64,000 nucleotides of DNA from contig CAAECW010000116.1 in the NCBI GenBank assembly GCA_900754445.1, forward strand, positions 1 to 64,000, read 5' to 3'. Positions 34,731 through 44,724 of the stretch are shown in pieces; position 1 is the first letter of the stretch, and each line of letters begins with the position of its first letter. Under the pieces are notes generated by a model. It was not told where the DNA came from, ran no database searches, and was given only the letters and a program-made list of their open reading frames with translations. Both the position numbers and the translations under genes were made by a program. This stretch comes from an uncultured Collinsella sp. GTDB lineage: Bacteria; Actinomycetota; Coriobacteriia; Coriobacteriales; Coriobacteriaceae.

Positions 34731-36815
34731 ATGGATACTACCGATAGCGCCTATGGCGACAAACTCATCCGTCTCGATACGTTCGATACCGCCGTGGCGG
34801 TCGACCCCAGCGCCGAGGACGACGCCAAACGTCGGTTTATGACGCTTGTTCTCCAGACGGCCCACCGCAACAACGGCAACATCGGGCACGTGCTGCGCGC
34901 GACCAACACGAGCGGCGAGGTCTTTGCCGTCAAGCTGCTCAAGGACAACGCTATCCTTTCCGGCCAAGCCCCCGACCGCTCCGCCGAGCAATCGGCAGCG
35001 CACCTGGCCAGCACCGCCGCGCTGTTCGAGGAGTACCGTCATCTGTGTACCGTCTCGCACCTGCGCGGATTTCCGCGCGTCTATGGCTACGGATCGTGCG
35101 AGGATGACCCTCTCATCCTCATGGAGTGGGTCGAGGGCACCTCGCTCAAGCAGGCGCTGCCCCTGCTTCCGCACGACGCCTCGGGCGGGCTGACCACCCA
35201 GATGGTCGCCGCCGTCGGAAACGCCGTGCTTCGTGCGCTCTTGATGACCCAAGGCCTCGTGAATCCGGTCATCCATCGCGACCTGTCGCCTGCCAATATC
35301 ATGTTCCGCACCACCAGCCGAACGCTCGAGCAGCAGATTGCTGATTGTTCCTTTGACCCCTGCCTCATCGACATGGGCTCCGCGACCATGGCTCTCGGCG
35401 ACGACACGATCACCCGACGCGCCGACATCTGGCGCTTTGCCACGCCCGCATACGCCGCGCCCGAGATGCTCACGCAGGATATCGAAGGCATCGCGGCCCT
35501 TCGCCGTTCGCCGGCAATCGACGTCTATGCGCTTTCGAGCATTCTGTACCAGCTCTACAGCGGTCGCAAACCGTTTGACTTTGAGTCGACGGACGCCGCT
35601 GCAACCGGCTCGTTCTATCTCGTAAAGACCAAGACCAAGCCGGCACCGCTCGAGCCGCGCTGCGAGGGCGATGAAGCGCTCGTCCAAATCATCATGAAGG
35701 GTCTCTCAGTCGAGCAGTGCGATCGTCCCACCGAGCAGCAGATGCTCGAGGTGCTCTTGGCATACCTCACCGATGCCGAATCCGAGGGCCGCGAAGGCAC
35801 AGGAGACGAGGCCGCGATTGACATCGACTCCGGTACGCACCTTAAGGTCGACGTCGCCGGCAAGCGCGCGCGAGAGATCCTGGAGCAGGCCCGGAACGAT
35901 GCCATGACCCGCCGTCGCTTTATTATCGGCGGCGTCGCTGCAGTCGTTGCGGGGCTCGGCGTCATTGGCGCGGCAACCCATGGCTTTGGCATCCCCGACT
36001 ACCTCGATGGCATCCGCGGTTCACTTGACGACTACACCTGGGATCAGCTGCAGGAGATTTCGCTCAAGATTAAGGCCGCCGAGACCCGTAGCGAGGCACG
36101 CGAGATTGCCAAGCGCTATCACCTGCTCGATGACAACGGGCATATCCCCTATCCATGCACCAAGCGCGTCACGCTCACCAACGGGCTGCAGGTTGGCGCG
36201 CAGCTTGTGGGTATCCGCCACGACGAGCTTCTAGACGGTACGGGCAAGGCCGGGCTGACGTTTATGTTCGACGCGGGTATTGCCGAGCGCAACGCTGCAG
36301 CTGAACCGCCGAGCGCCGGCTGGGCAGATTGCGAGCTGCGGGAATGGCTCAACGGCGACGGCCTTAAGCTGCTACCCAACGAGTTGCGCGCGCTCATTAA
36401 AGGGGTCAAGAAGGTCTCGAACAATGTGGGCGCCGCCAACAGTGCATCGTGTCTGAGCGAGTTGCCCGCAACCCTTTGGCTGCCCGCCATGGTCGAGCTG
36501 TGCGGTACGCAACCGCCCGATTCGTTTGCCAAGGACTATCACTACCTGGCAGACATCTACAACAGCGAGGGCAAGGAGTACCAACTCTTCCGCGAGCTCA
36601 AGGTGAGCCCGTATTCCACGAACGAGACGATGGTCCGTCAGTGGAAGGGCAAGGACACCTGCTGGTGGGAGCGCACGGTGAGCCCCGACTCATCGGAGAC
36701 CGAAGGCACGCTCTACATAAACCGTGTGGGCCACGACGGCGACGCCTTTACGTACGCAACGCCTGCGGACAAGCCAAACAAACGAACCTGCGTGATCCCC
36801 GGATTCTGCATCTAG
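34731..36815 (+). CDS. Membrane Ser/Thr protein kinase with C-terminal DUF6273-like domain
   Basis: The 694-residue protein has a cytoplasmic kinase domain: ATP lysine in FAVKLLKDN, catalytic VIHRDLSPANIMF near residue 180, a metal-binding DMG (D214) in place of DFG, and the APE-like PAYAAPEM. A membrane segment lies at about 396-416 (FIIGGVAAVVAGLGVIGAAT). An extracellular C-terminal half follows, resembling DUF6273 (cell-surface, RxWLN-type REWLNGDG). The start at 34731 follows AAAGGAACG. It follows the FHA gene, which could bind its phosphorylated targets. External signal unknown. Confidence 0.85.
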   Translation: MDTTDSAYGDKLIRLDTFDTAVAVDPSAEDDAKRRFMTLVLQTAHRNNGNIGHVLRATNTSGEVFAVKLLKDNAILSGQAPDRSAEQSAAHLASTAALFEEYRHLCTVSHLRGFPRVYGYGSCEDDPLILMEWVEGTSLKQALPLLPHDASGGLTTQMVAAVGNAVLRALLMTQGLVNPVIHRDLSPANIMFRTTSRTLEQQIADCSFDPCLIDMGSATMALGDDTITRRADIWRFATPAYAAPEMLTQDIEGIAALRRSPAIDVYALSSILYQLYSGRKPFDFESTDAAATGSFYLVKTKTKPAPLEPRCEGDEALVQIIMKGLSVEQCDRPTEQQMLEVLLAYLTDAESEGREGTGDEAAIDIDSGTHLKVDVAGKRAREILEQARNDAMTRRRFIIGGVAAVVAGLGVIGAATHGFGIPDYLDGIRGSLDDYTWDQLQEISLKIKAAETRSEAREIAKRYHLLDDNGHIPYPCTKRVTLTNGLQVGAQLVGIRHDELLDGTGKAGLTFMFDAGIAERNAAAEPPSAGWADCELREWLNGDGLKLLPNELRALIKGVKKVSNNVGAANSASCLSELPATLWLPAMVELCGTQPPDSFAKDYHYLADIYNSEGKEYQLFRELKVSPYSTNETMVRQWKGKDTCWWERTVSPDSSETEGTLYINRVGHDGDAFTYATPADKPNKRTCVIPGFCI

Positions 36816-36857
36816 GCGGCGGGCGTCTTGCCGTGATGGGACCCCTTTCCGGCAATT

Positions 36858-37074
36858 GTCTTGATCTGTAACACTAGCTCGGCAGACACAGGTCTAGATG
36901 TTACAGAACGAGATGTTAGTTTTCGGCCGATTTCTATGTCTTGATCTGTAACAGTTAGAGGTCATATTTCCCGCCAGATGTTACAGATTGAGACATTAAG
37001 TTTCCTGCCAACTGTTTGTCTTGATCTGTAACAAATACCCGGCAAAACGGGGTCTAGCTGTTACAGAACGAGAC
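36858..37074. repeat. 57-bp palindromic repeats, triplet B
   Basis: Three 57-bp units (36858-36914, 36938-36994 and 37018-37074) are separated by 23 bases each, giving an exact 80-bp period. The arms are GTCTTGATCTGTAACA and its complement with small changes. Confidence 0.92.
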
Positions 37075-37215
37075 ATTAGCTTGCCAAGAACTTCGACTCA
37101 TAAATGTGACTCAAGTGTGTCGACATTTCCTTGCCAATGTTGCGCAACAGGAACCCTTTCGGCGGTTGTAACGTACGAATTGTCATAGGTACCCCTTCAA
37201 CGATTGGGAGAAGAA

Positions 37216-40200
37216 ATGGCAAAGTACGCACCTAAACACTTGGAAGTCTCAGGCGGCGCCGAGTCTCGCCCCACATTCTCGGGCCATAAGGCAACACGAC
37301 TCGCCATCACCGCGGCAACCACCATCGCTATGACTGGCTCGTCGCTGCTCGCGCCGTTCTCGGCATTTGCCAACGATGTGAGTGATACCACGGCACAGGA
37401 CGCGATCATGTCCCCGCTTGCCGTCCGCGCCGGCGAGGCGGCAGGCTCCGCAGTAAAGGCAAACGCCCAGAAGATTGCCGACTTGCAGGCCGCAATCGAC
37501 GTCGCAAAGGCCGCCGAGGCAGACGCCAAATCCGACTACGACACGGCGGCTGCCCCCTATACCGAAAAGCAGGTGGCACGCGACAACGCCCAGACCGCCT
37601 ACGACGCCTCCGTCTCCGATAATTCGCAGGCAGAAGCCGCCGCGCGTGCCGAATACGCCCGTCAGCTCGACGAAAGCGTCAAGGCGGCTGACAGCGCCAG
37701 CGCCACGCTGAAGGATGCCCGGAGCAAGCTCGATGCTGCCAAGGCCGATGCCGAGAGCAAGGCAAAGGCACTCGACTCCGCAAAGCAGTCGGCAGCCGAT
37801 GCGCAGGCCAAGCTCGAGGCAGCCCAGAAGGCAGCCGCCAACGCAACGCCGGAGGAAATCAAGGTCGCCGAGCAGGCTGCCGCAGATGCGCAGGCCGCTC
37901 TGAACCAAGCAAAGGCTGCGAAGGCCGCTGCCGATTCCGCGCTCGCCGATGCCCAACAGGCTCAGAGCGCCGCGCAGAGTGCTTACGACGAGGCGGCAGG
38001 CACGCTGGCTTCCGCTCAGCAGGAAAAGACCGCCGCGGATGGTAAGGCGGCTGAGGCACAGGCGGCATACGACAGCGCACAAGCCGATTTGGCGGCCGCA
38101 AAGGCAGGCGCCGCTGGCCCGGAGTATGATGCCGCTCAGGCAAAGGTCGATGCTGCCCAAAGCGCACTCGACCAGGCGAAGCAGCAGCAGGCGGCTGCCG
38201 AAGCAGGCCTTTCTCAGGCAAATAGCGACGTTGCATCCAAGCAGGACGCCCTCACTGGTGCCGAAAGCGAGCTCAAAGCCAAGAAGCAGACAGTCGCAGC
38301 AGCCGAAAATGATGTAACGGCAGCCCAAGCGAAAGCCGATGCGGCGCAATCGGAGTTGACCTCGGCAAAGCAGGCACATGCTGCCGAACTGGAGAAGGCA
38401 AAGGCCGCTCAGAAACAAGTCGACCAAGCAAAAGCCGAGAAGGAGCAGGCAGACAAGGCACTCGAAACTGCCAAGGCAAACCAGGCGGCCGCCGATCAAG
38501 CCGTTATCGATGCACAGAAAGCATACGATACGTGCAAGACGGCAACCGATAAGGCAACGACGGCGGAGGCGCAGAGCGTCATCGGCTTCTACCAGTCCAT
38601 CGGTGCCAACGACGCTGCAAACATCATCTATAAGCAGAGCGACTTAAACCCGACGACCATCGGCGATAAAAAGGACGGCACGTCACTCGACAACGCCAAG
38701 CTTTCGTTTGGCAAGCTACGCGAGATTAATGAATATCGCAAAAGCGTCGGCCTTAGCGAGCTTAAGGTGACGGCCGAGCAAATGGCAATCGCTCAATCCG
38801 ACTCCAATTACTCTGACAAAACGCTAGGCCACTCAGATTACGCCGGTTTTGAAAATGCCGCTTGGAACTTCAGTACCAAAGAAAACATCGCGCACCAATG
38901 GGTCGATGATGAAAAGAAAATATTTGACGAAGCTGCAGCGAAAGCCGGCCTTGGCGAAATTGCCCCCAAAGATGCTTGGGATACTTTCTGGAGCCACGGC
39001 ACCGAATTCGGAAAGCAAGAGGTGGGCTTTGGCACCGTCGGCCACTATTTGAATATCGTACAGCCTGACGCCAAAACCATGGGATACGGCATCAACTCGC
39101 GCGGAACCCTTTTTCCGTATGTATTCGTGTTGGAGATCGACAACAATTACGGTTCGCACGAGAAAGAATACTCAATCGATGAACTCGAGAGTCTCTTCGA
39201 TCAGTATCAGCTGAGTCTTTCCAAAGCCAGCGAAAAACTCGCCGCCGCAAAGACGGACCTTGAGCAAAAGCGCAGCGCAGCGGCATCGAAAGCCGATGCC
39301 GTAAAGGTAGCAGAGACCCTCGTCGCTCAAAAGCAAGAAGGCGTTGATACCGCGAACAGCAACCTTGCCACCGAAAATGGCAACGTGGCCGATGCCGCTG
39401 CCACGGTCGCTCAGGCAGAGCAGAAGCTCGCCGAAGCAAACGGAAAAGTTGCCGAAGCCGAAGACCAAGTCAAGGCCGCCCAAAGCAACATGGCGTCCGC
39501 AGAGCAGGTCGTCAACCAGAAGCGTGCCGAGCTTAAGGCATCGCAAGAGCAAGCCGCTCAGAGTCAGAAGAAGGTTGATGACGCCAAGGCAGAGGCTCTC
39601 GTAAAGCAGCAGACTCTGCAAGATGCAAAGAAGGAACTTGCCAAGTATTCGGCCGATGTTGCTGCGGCTCAGGAGAAGGCTGATAAGGCTCACCAAACGC
39701 TTGATGAAGCCTTAGTCGCTCAGGCATCTGCCCAGAGTGCTCTCGAAAAGGCGGAGCGCGACGAGGCGGCCAAGAAGCAGGCCCTCGACGCCGCGAAGGA
39801 CAACGCCGAGGCCAAGGCGGCGACCGCGGAGCACGCCGCAGGCGATTTGACCGCAGCGGAAAACGACTTTGCCTCAAAGAAGGCCCATGCCGACGCCCTG
39901 AGTAACGCGGCCAACAATCTTGCCACCGCCGAGGCGGCCAAGAAGGAGGCCGACGCAGCAGTTACCGAGGCCGGAGTCGCCCTTGGTGCGGCAAATGATG
40001 CCATCGCGAACGCCGAGCAGGCGGTCGAGAATTCTCAGGCCGCATCGGATGCCGCTGTCGCTACCCTCGGAAAGCTCAAGTCCATCAACGTCGAAAACGG
40101 CATTGCTACTGGCTCTGACGCAAACGCGAATGATACGCTCAATGCCCTCTTTGCCAAGTGCGTCGCCGCCAAGCAGGCAGAACATAACGCAAAGGCCGCA

Positions 40201-40551
40201 CTTGATGCCGCTCAGGCAGACCTTGATGCTGCGACGCCCACCTACACCGCAGCGCTCAATGCCTACAACGAGGCGAAGGCAAAACGCGTAGCCGCCGAGC
40301 AAGCCCTGAAGGACGAGATCGCCCGCCAGGAGCAAGAGGCAGCGAAGGCCGAGCAGGCCAAGATCACGCAGGCTGCCGCTAAGCCGGCCGTTGGAAAGCC
40401 GTCTACCGGCAACGCCAAGACGGCCGCCAACTCGGCACTTCCCACCACAGGCGACAATGCTGCGCTCACCGGTGAGACGTTTGTCATCGGAGGTGCCGTG
40501 CTCGTAGCCGCCGGCGTCTTCCTGACTGACAAGAAGCGTCGTCAGGAGTAA
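37216..40551 (+). CDS. Sortase-anchored coiled-coil surface protein with CAP domain
   Basis: The 1111-residue protein has an N-terminal signal peptide (LAITAATTIAMTGSSLLAPF, cleavage near AFA-ND). A long Ala/Lys/Glu/Gln-rich coiled coil follows (about residues 60-450). A CAP/SCP-like domain spans about 455-650 (KLREINEYRKSVGL, GHYLNIVQP, GYGINSRG). A second coiled coil follows (about 670-1050). It ends with LPTTGD, a membrane helix and KKRRQE, the cell-wall sorting signal. It is probably displayed on the wall for adhesion or shape. RBS GGGAGAAGAA. No sortase gene is in the window. Confidence 0.88.
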   Translation: MAKYAPKHLEVSGGAESRPTFSGHKATRLAITAATTIAMTGSSLLAPFSAFANDVSDTTAQDAIMSPLAVRAGEAAGSAVKANAQKIADLQAAIDVAKAAEADAKSDYDTAAAPYTEKQVARDNAQTAYDASVSDNSQAEAAARAEYARQLDESVKAADSASATLKDARSKLDAAKADAESKAKALDSAKQSAADAQAKLEAAQKAAANATPEEIKVAEQAAADAQAALNQAKAAKAAADSALADAQQAQSAAQSAYDEAAGTLASAQQEKTAADGKAAEAQAAYDSAQADLAAAKAGAAGPEYDAAQAKVDAAQSALDQAKQQQAAAEAGLSQANSDVASKQDALTGAESELKAKKQTVAAAENDVTAAQAKADAAQSELTSAKQAHAAELEKAKAAQKQVDQAKAEKEQADKALETAKANQAAADQAVIDAQKAYDTCKTATDKATTAEAQSVIGFYQSIGANDAANIIYKQSDLNPTTIGDKKDGTSLDNAKLSFGKLREINEYRKSVGLSELKVTAEQMAIAQSDSNYSDKTLGHSDYAGFENAAWNFSTKENIAHQWVDDEKKIFDEAAAKAGLGEIAPKDAWDTFWSHGTEFGKQEVGFGTVGHYLNIVQPDAKTMGYGINSRGTLFPYVFVLEIDNNYGSHEKEYSIDELESLFDQYQLSLSKASEKLAAAKTDLEQKRSAAASKADAVKVAETLVAQKQEGVDTANSNLATENGNVADAAATVAQAEQKLAEANGKVAEAEDQVKAAQSNMASAEQVVNQKRAELKASQEQAAQSQKKVDDAKAEALVKQQTLQDAKKELAKYSADVAAAQEKADKAHQTLDEALVAQASAQSALEKAERDEAAKKQALDAAKDNAEAKAATAEHAAGDLTAAENDFASKKAHADALSNAANNLATAEAAKKEADAAVTEAGVALGAANDAIANAEQAVENSQAASDAAVATLGKLKSINVENGIATGSDANANDTLNALFAKCVAAKQAEHNAKAALDAAQADLDAATPTYTAALNAYNEAKAKRVAAEQALKDEIARQEQEAAKAEQAKITQAAAKPAVGKPSTGNAKTAANSALPTTGDNAALTGETFVIGGAVLVAAGVFLTDKKRRQE

Positions 40552-40610
40552 GGATTTCGGGAGGACGGCTTCTCCCCCCTCCCACCGTTTCACAAACCCC
40601 GCCTGACATG

Positions 40611-40648
40611 CGCCGGGACGTCCACCACACGGGCGCCCCGGCGTTTTA
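40611..40648 (+). terminator. Terminator of the LPxTG protein gene
   Basis: CGCCGGGACG pairs with CGCCCCGGCG (one mismatch) around 13 bases, then TTTTACG. It lies about 60 bases after the stop. Confidence 0.75.
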
Positions 40649-40680
40649 CGTTGTATGGCCGGGGCATCTGCTCCGAGATT

Positions 40681-40818
40681 GTCTCGACCTGTAACATCTA
40701 GGTCCCAAATATCGGTCTTACTGTTACAGATCGAGATGATTGGACTGCCACTCAACAGTTCGTCTAAATCTGTAACAGTTATGGTTCAAAAACCGGTCCA
40801 GACGTTACAGATTGAGAT
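40681..40818. repeat. 57-bp palindromic repeats, pair C
   Basis: Units 40681-40737 and 40762-40818 are separated by 24 bases. The second unit has TAAAT and CGTTACAG variants in its arms. Confidence 0.9.
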
Positions 40819-40891
40819 GTCTGGCAGAGACAGCCACCGATTGAGTAGCCACCCTCATCTGTAATGAAAAGTCATACATTCCAACTATTAC

Positions 40892-40922
40892 TAGACACCC
40901 CCAGGGGGTATGGGTGTATAGT
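40892..40922 (+). promoter_or_regulatory. copA promoter with CsoR-type operator
   Basis: TAGACA and TATAGT are spaced 19 bases apart and enclose ACCCCCAGGGGGTATGGGTG. This G-tract palindrome has the ACCCC/GGGGT character of known CsoR operators. A copper sensor of the CsoR type is encoded at the end of this operon, so autoregulation by copper is likely. Confidence 0.72.
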
Positions 40923-40969
40923 ATCGGCAGGTTAACAATTCCAACACCAAGCTACAGAAAGGAGAAGCC

Positions 40970-43309
40970 ATGGCTCAAGATAAGTTCGATGTGGGCGGCA
41001 TGACATGCGCCGCCTGCCAGGCGCACGTGGACCGCGCCGTAAGCAAACTCGACGGCGTCCAAAGCGTCGCGGTCAACCTGCTCGCCGGTTCCATGATGGT
41101 CGACTACGACCCCGCGCAGGTCTCCCCCGACGATATCTGCACCGCCGTCGACCGCGCAGGCTACTCGGCCTCGCCCATCAGCACGGGCACTGACGCTGTC
41201 CAAAGCGGCAGCTCGCAGGCCAGGTCTGGCGTCACCCATATGGAGTCGCCGACCAAAAAGTTGGAGGCCGCTGCCTCTGCCATGCGCACCCGCCTCATCG
41301 TCTCGATCGTATTCCTTGTCCCACTGTTCTACATAGGCATGGGACACATGCTCGGTTGGCCACTGCCCGGCGTCTTCACCGACCACACCCACAGCATGAC
41401 GCTCGCGCTCACCGAGCTCGTCCTGCTCATCCCCATCGTCTACGTCAACGACGCGTACTTTATCAACGGGTTTAAATCGCTCGCGCACGGCGCGCCCACC
41501 ATGGACGCCCTCATCGCCGTCGGCGCCACCGCTTCCATTGCCTGGTCGCTCTACGCCATGTTCATCATGGCCGACCAGCTAGCCGCCGGGCAAATCCACG
41601 AGGCCATGATGACGGGCATGGACAACCTGTATTTTGAGAGCGCCGGCACGATCCTGTCGCTCGTCACCGTAGGCAAATATCTCGAGACACGCAGCAAATC
41701 CAAGACCGGCGGCGCTATCGAGGCGCTCATCGACTTAGCACCCAAGACCGCGACCGTCGTGGCAGAGGACGGCAGCGAGGCCACCGTCGACGTCGATGCC
41801 ATTCTGCCCGGCCAGGTGCTGCGTGTGCGCCCCGGCGAGTCCATCCCCGTCGACGGCGTGGTACTCGAGGGCAGCTCGGCCGTGGACGAAAGCGCGCTCA
41901 CCGGCGAATCCATTCCCGTGGAGAAGACCGCCGGCGACACTGTCAATGCGGCCACGGTCAACCGCACGGGCTCGTTTACCTTCCGCGCCACGCGTGTGGG
42001 TGCCGACACGTCGCTCGCCAAGATTATCCAGCTCGTCGAGGACGCCAACGCCACCAAGGCGCCCATCGCCCGCATGGCCGACAAGGTCGCCGGTGTGTTC
42101 GTGCCCGTGGTGTTCGTGATCTCGGCCGTGACCTTTGCGGCGTGGATGGCACTGACCGGCAGCATAAACGAGGCGCTCACCTCCGCCGTGGCCGTGCTGG
42201 TGATCAGCTGCCCGTGCGCGCTGGGCCTGGCCACGCCCGTCGCCATTATGGTCGGCACCGGCAAGGGCGCCGAGATGGGCATTCTCTTTAAGAGCGCCGA
42301 GGCGCTGGAGAACCTGCGCAGCGTAGGTACCGTGGTGCTCGATAAGACGGGCACGGTCACCCGCGGCAAGCCTGCTGTGACCGATATCGTAGTAGCCACG
42401 CGCGCCGACGGCTCGCCCGCCATGAGCGAAAAAGCGCTGCTCAAGCTGGCCGCCGCGCTGGAGCGCTCGAGCGAGCACCCGCTGGCCGAGGCGATTATGG
42501 CCGAGTGCGAGACACGCGGGATCGTCGCGCGCATGGTCGAAGACTTTACTGCCGTGCCCGGTCGTGGCGTTACGGCGCACGAGGGGCAAAACGCCATTGC
42601 AGCCGGCAACGCACGCCTGATGGACGAGCTGGGCGTTACCGTGCCCGCGGGTCTTGCCGAGCAATTTGCCGCCGAGGGCAAGACGCCGCTGTTCTTTGCC
42701 AAGAACGGCGAGCTTGCCGGCACCATTGCCGTGGCTGATGAGGTCAAGGAGACGAGCGCCGGGGCCATCGCCGCATTGCGCTCGCTTGGCGTCGACGTGC
42801 GCATGCTCACCGGCGACAACCGTGTGACGGCTGAAGCAATCGCCCGCCGCGTGGGACTGAACGGCAAGCAGGTCATCGCCGACGTCCTTCCCGCCGACAA
42901 GGAGCGCCACGTGCGCGAGCTGCAGGATGTGGGCAGTAAGGTCGCCATGGTGGGCGATGGCATCAACGACTCCCCCGCCCTGGCGCGCGCCGACGTGGGT
43001 CTTGCCATCGGCACCGGCGCCGACATCGCCAAGGAGGGGGCAGATGTGGTGCTCATGCGCAGCGATCTCATGGACGTTGCCCGCGCCATCGAGCTTTCGC
43101 GCGCCACGATCCGCAACATCAAGCAGGACCTATTCTGGGCGCTGTTCTACAACGGCATCGGTATTCCGCTCGCCGCGGGCGTGTTCTTCCCCCTCACCGG
43201 TTGGCAACTCTCGCCGATGTTTGGCGCCGCGGCCATGAGCCTGTCGAGTGTCTGCGTCGTGTCCAATGCTCTGCGCCTGAAATCCTTTAAACCAAAAGTG
43301 GCAAAATAG
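40970..43309 (+). CDS. copA: Copper-exporting P1B-type ATPase
   Basis: The 779-residue protein exports Cu(I) at the cytoplasmic membrane. One N-terminal heavy-metal domain has MTCAAC (C13, C16). Eight membrane segments include the CPC motif SCPCALG (C414, C416). The phosphorylation site DKTGT is at D458, followed by [12 protein letters not shown] and the [10 protein letters not shown] hinge. RBS AAGGAG. The upstream promoter overlaps a CsoR-like operator. copZ and csoR follow, forming a complete copper-resistance set. Confidence 0.95.
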   Translation: MAQDKFDVGGMTCAACQAHVDRAVSKLDGVQSVAVNLLAGSMMVDYDPAQVSPDDICTAVDRAGYSASPISTGTDAVQSGSSQARSGVTHMESPTKKLEAAASAMRTRLIVSIVFLVPLFYIGMGHMLGWPLPGVFTDHTHSMTLALTELVLLIPIVYVNDAYFINGFKSLAHGAPTMDALIAVGATASIAWSLYAMFIMADQLAAGQIHEAMMTGMDNLYFESAGTILSLVTVGKYLETRSKSKTGGAIEALIDLAPKTATVVAEDGSEATVDVDAILPGQVLRVRPGESIPVDGVVLEGSSAVDESALTGESIPVEKTAGDTVNAATVNRTGSFTFRATRVGADTSLAKIIQLVEDANATKAPIARMADKVAGVFVPVVFVISAVTFAAWMALTGSINEALTSAVAVLVISCPCALGLATPVAIMVGTGKGAEMGILFKSAEALENLRSVGTVVLDKTGTVTRGKPAVTDIVVATRADGSPAMSEKALLKLAAALERSSEHPLAEAIMAECETRGIVARMVEDFTAVPGRGVTAHEGQNAIAAGNARLMDELGVTVPAGLAEQFAAEGKTPLFFAKNGELAGTIAVADEVKETSAGAIAALRSLGVDVRMLTGDNRVTAEAIARRVGLNGKQVIADVLPADKERHVRELQDVGSKVAMVGDGINDSPALARADVGLAIGTGADIAKEGADVVLMRSDLMDVARAIELSRATIRNIKQDLFWALFYNGIGIPLAAGVFFPLTGWQLSPMFGAAAMSLSSVCVVSNALRLKSFKPKVAK

Positions 43310-43337
43310 GCTCACCATTAAATCCATTTAGAACGGG

Positions 43338-43433
43338 TTTTCCAGGTTCCCGAGATTGACCTGAAAGAGGAGCGACGCGTACTTTGGTACGCGAGCGACG
43401 GCTTGAAGGTCAAGGTCGGGTGCCTGGGAAAGC
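43338..43433 (+). repeat. Long imperfect hairpin between copA and copZ
   Basis: A 96-base inverted repeat with centre CGCGTAC-TTTG-GTACGCG at about 43376-43393. Outer matched blocks are TTGACCT/AGGTCAA, CCCGA/TCGGG and CCAGG/CCTGG. It may be an RNA stem-loop that stabilises or separates the copA and copZ messages, or an inserted palindromic element. Confidence 0.7.
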
Positions 43434-43456
43434 CGACACAACAGAGAGGAATATCC

Positions 43457-43678
43457 ATGCGTTTCACAATTAAGACTTCCGGCCTTATGTGCGGCCACTG
43501 CGACGCTACTGTCGAGACGACACTGCTCAACGTTGCCGGCGTGACCGACGCCGACGCCGATCACGAGACCCAGACCGTCCAGGTGGAGTGCGCCGACACC
43601 GTGACCGCCGAGCAGCTCGCCGCCGCCGTCGAGGGCGCCGGGGAGAAGTTCCACGCCCTGTCCGTGACCGCCGCGTAG
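43457..43678 (+). CDS. copZ: Heavy-metal-associated domain copper chaperone
   Basis: The 73-residue protein is a single HMA domain with metal motif LMCGHC (C12, C15) and the beta-alpha fold pattern of CopZ. It would carry Cu(I) to CopA. The start at 43457 follows GAGAGGAAT. The longer upstream frame runs through the hairpin and is not real. The motif has Leu-Met-Cys instead of the common Met-Thr-Cys. Confidence 0.85.
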   Translation: MRFTIKTSGLMCGHCDATVETTLLNVAGVTDADADHETQTVQVECADTVTAEQLAAAVEGAGEKFHALSVTAA

Positions 43679-43722
43679 CGACCTGAACGCCCCCCTCCCC
43701 CGACCAGAAACGAGGACCCGCC

Positions 43723-43995
43723 ATGATGGCAGACCATAAATCGGTGACCCGTATGCTCAAGACGGCACGCGGACAGATCGACGGCATCCTGCGAATGGTC
43801 GAGGAGGACCGTTACTGCGTCGACATCTCCACGCAGCTCATGGCAACACAGGCGCTCCTCGCGCGCATTAACGCCGACGTGCTCAAGGCGCATATCGAGG
43901 GCTGCGTGACTTCGGCAATCGAATCGGGCGACGAAGACCTCAAAGCCGCCAAGCTCGCCGAAATCGAACGCGTCGTCGACAAGCTCTCCAAGTAA
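43723..43995 (+). CDS. csoR: CsoR family copper-sensing repressor
   Basis: The 90-residue helical DNA-binding repressor has the Cys-His-Cys metal site (C32, H57, C61) and the family signature SVTRMLKTARGQIDGILRM. It probably represses the copA promoter at 40892-40922 and releases on Cu(I) binding. GAGGACCC precedes two adjacent ATG codons, so the start could be 43723 or 43726. Confidence 0.88.
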   Translation: MMADHKSVTRMLKTARGQIDGILRMVEEDRYCVDISTQLMATQALLARINADVLKAHIEGCVTSAIESGDEDLKAAKLAEIERVVDKLSK

Positions 43996-44039
43996 TTGGG
44001 GCATTGGGGACAGACTTCTTTGCACCGTCTTGGTATTCC

Positions 44040-44086
44040 GGGGACAGGTATGTTTGCACCACATTGGTGCAGATTAACCTGTCCCC
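44040..44086. repeat. GGTGCA/GCACC palindromic repeat, copy 4
   Basis: A 47-bp inverted repeat with 21-base arms, GGGGACAGGT...TTTGCACC and its imperfect complement. The right arm is identical over 21 bases to 29335-29355. A partial copy, GGGGACAG...TTTGCACC, lies just upstream at about 44006-44029. Confidence 0.75.
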
Positions 44087-44143
44087 CTTGCTCTAAATCG
44101 GGTATAAAGGCGTGCAGCATAGCGAAATGAAAGGCAGTTCTGC

Positions 44144-44617
44144 ATGAATGACTTTATGAAGGGTCGCAACGGCGCCGACGAACTCACCGTCGTGCTGGGC
44201 TTCGCAGGCATTATCATCGCGATGATCGGATCGATGGCCCGCATCCAGTGGCTCAGCTGGATCGCCATCGCCGTAATCGTACTCGGCGTGCTGCGCGGCC
44301 TGTCCAAAAACATCGACGCCCGCCGCAAGGAGAACGATGCTTTTGTCACGGCGACCGCAAACGTCCCCGGCCTAGGCAAGTTCGTCGCCAGCTTGGGCGG
44401 TGGAACTGCAGCGGCCAGCACCTCGCGCGCAGTTGGAACGAGCAAGGAAGACTTTGAGCGTGCCAAGCGTACGGCCAAGAAGATGTGGAAGGGCCGCAAA
44501 ACCACGGCATACCTCAAGTGCCCCAACTGCGGCCAGATGCTCTCTGTTCCCAAGGGCAAGGGCAAGATCCGCGTCACCTGCCCCAAGTGCCACGCCAAGA
44601 TGGAAACGCGCTCCTAG
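44144..44617 (+). CDS. Membrane protein with C-terminal zinc ribbon
   Basis: The 157-residue protein has two N-terminal membrane segments (VVLGFAGIIIAMIGSM and LSWIAIAVIVLGVL) and a cytosolic tail. The tail ends in a zinc ribbon CPNCG...CPKCH, rich in Lys. It starts at 44144 after AAAGGCAG. The function is not known. It is convergent with the amidohydrolase and shares a two-way terminator. Confidence 0.7.
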   Translation: MNDFMKGRNGADELTVVLGFAGIIIAMIGSMARIQWLSWIAIAVIVLGVLRGLSKNIDARRKENDAFVTATANVPGLGKFVASLGGGTAAASTSRAVGTSKEDFERAKRTAKKMWKGRKTTAYLKCPNCGQMLSVPKGKGKIRVTCPKCHAKMETRS

Positions 44618-44639
44618 CCGCTACACCATAGGACAAATT

Positions 44640-44672
44640 AAAAGCCGAGGCCTCGTGTTGAGACCTCGGCTT
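44640..44672 (+). terminator. Bidirectional terminator
   Basis: AAAGCCGAGG-CTC pairs with GAG-CCTCGGCTTT, with TTTTT on the plus side and TTTTAATTT on the minus side. It serves the convergent zinc-ribbon and amidohydrolase genes. Confidence 0.87.
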
Positions 44673-44724
44673 TTTGCATGGGGCGACATCATTCGATGAA
44701 GCTGTCGCCCCGTCGCGCCAGCGC

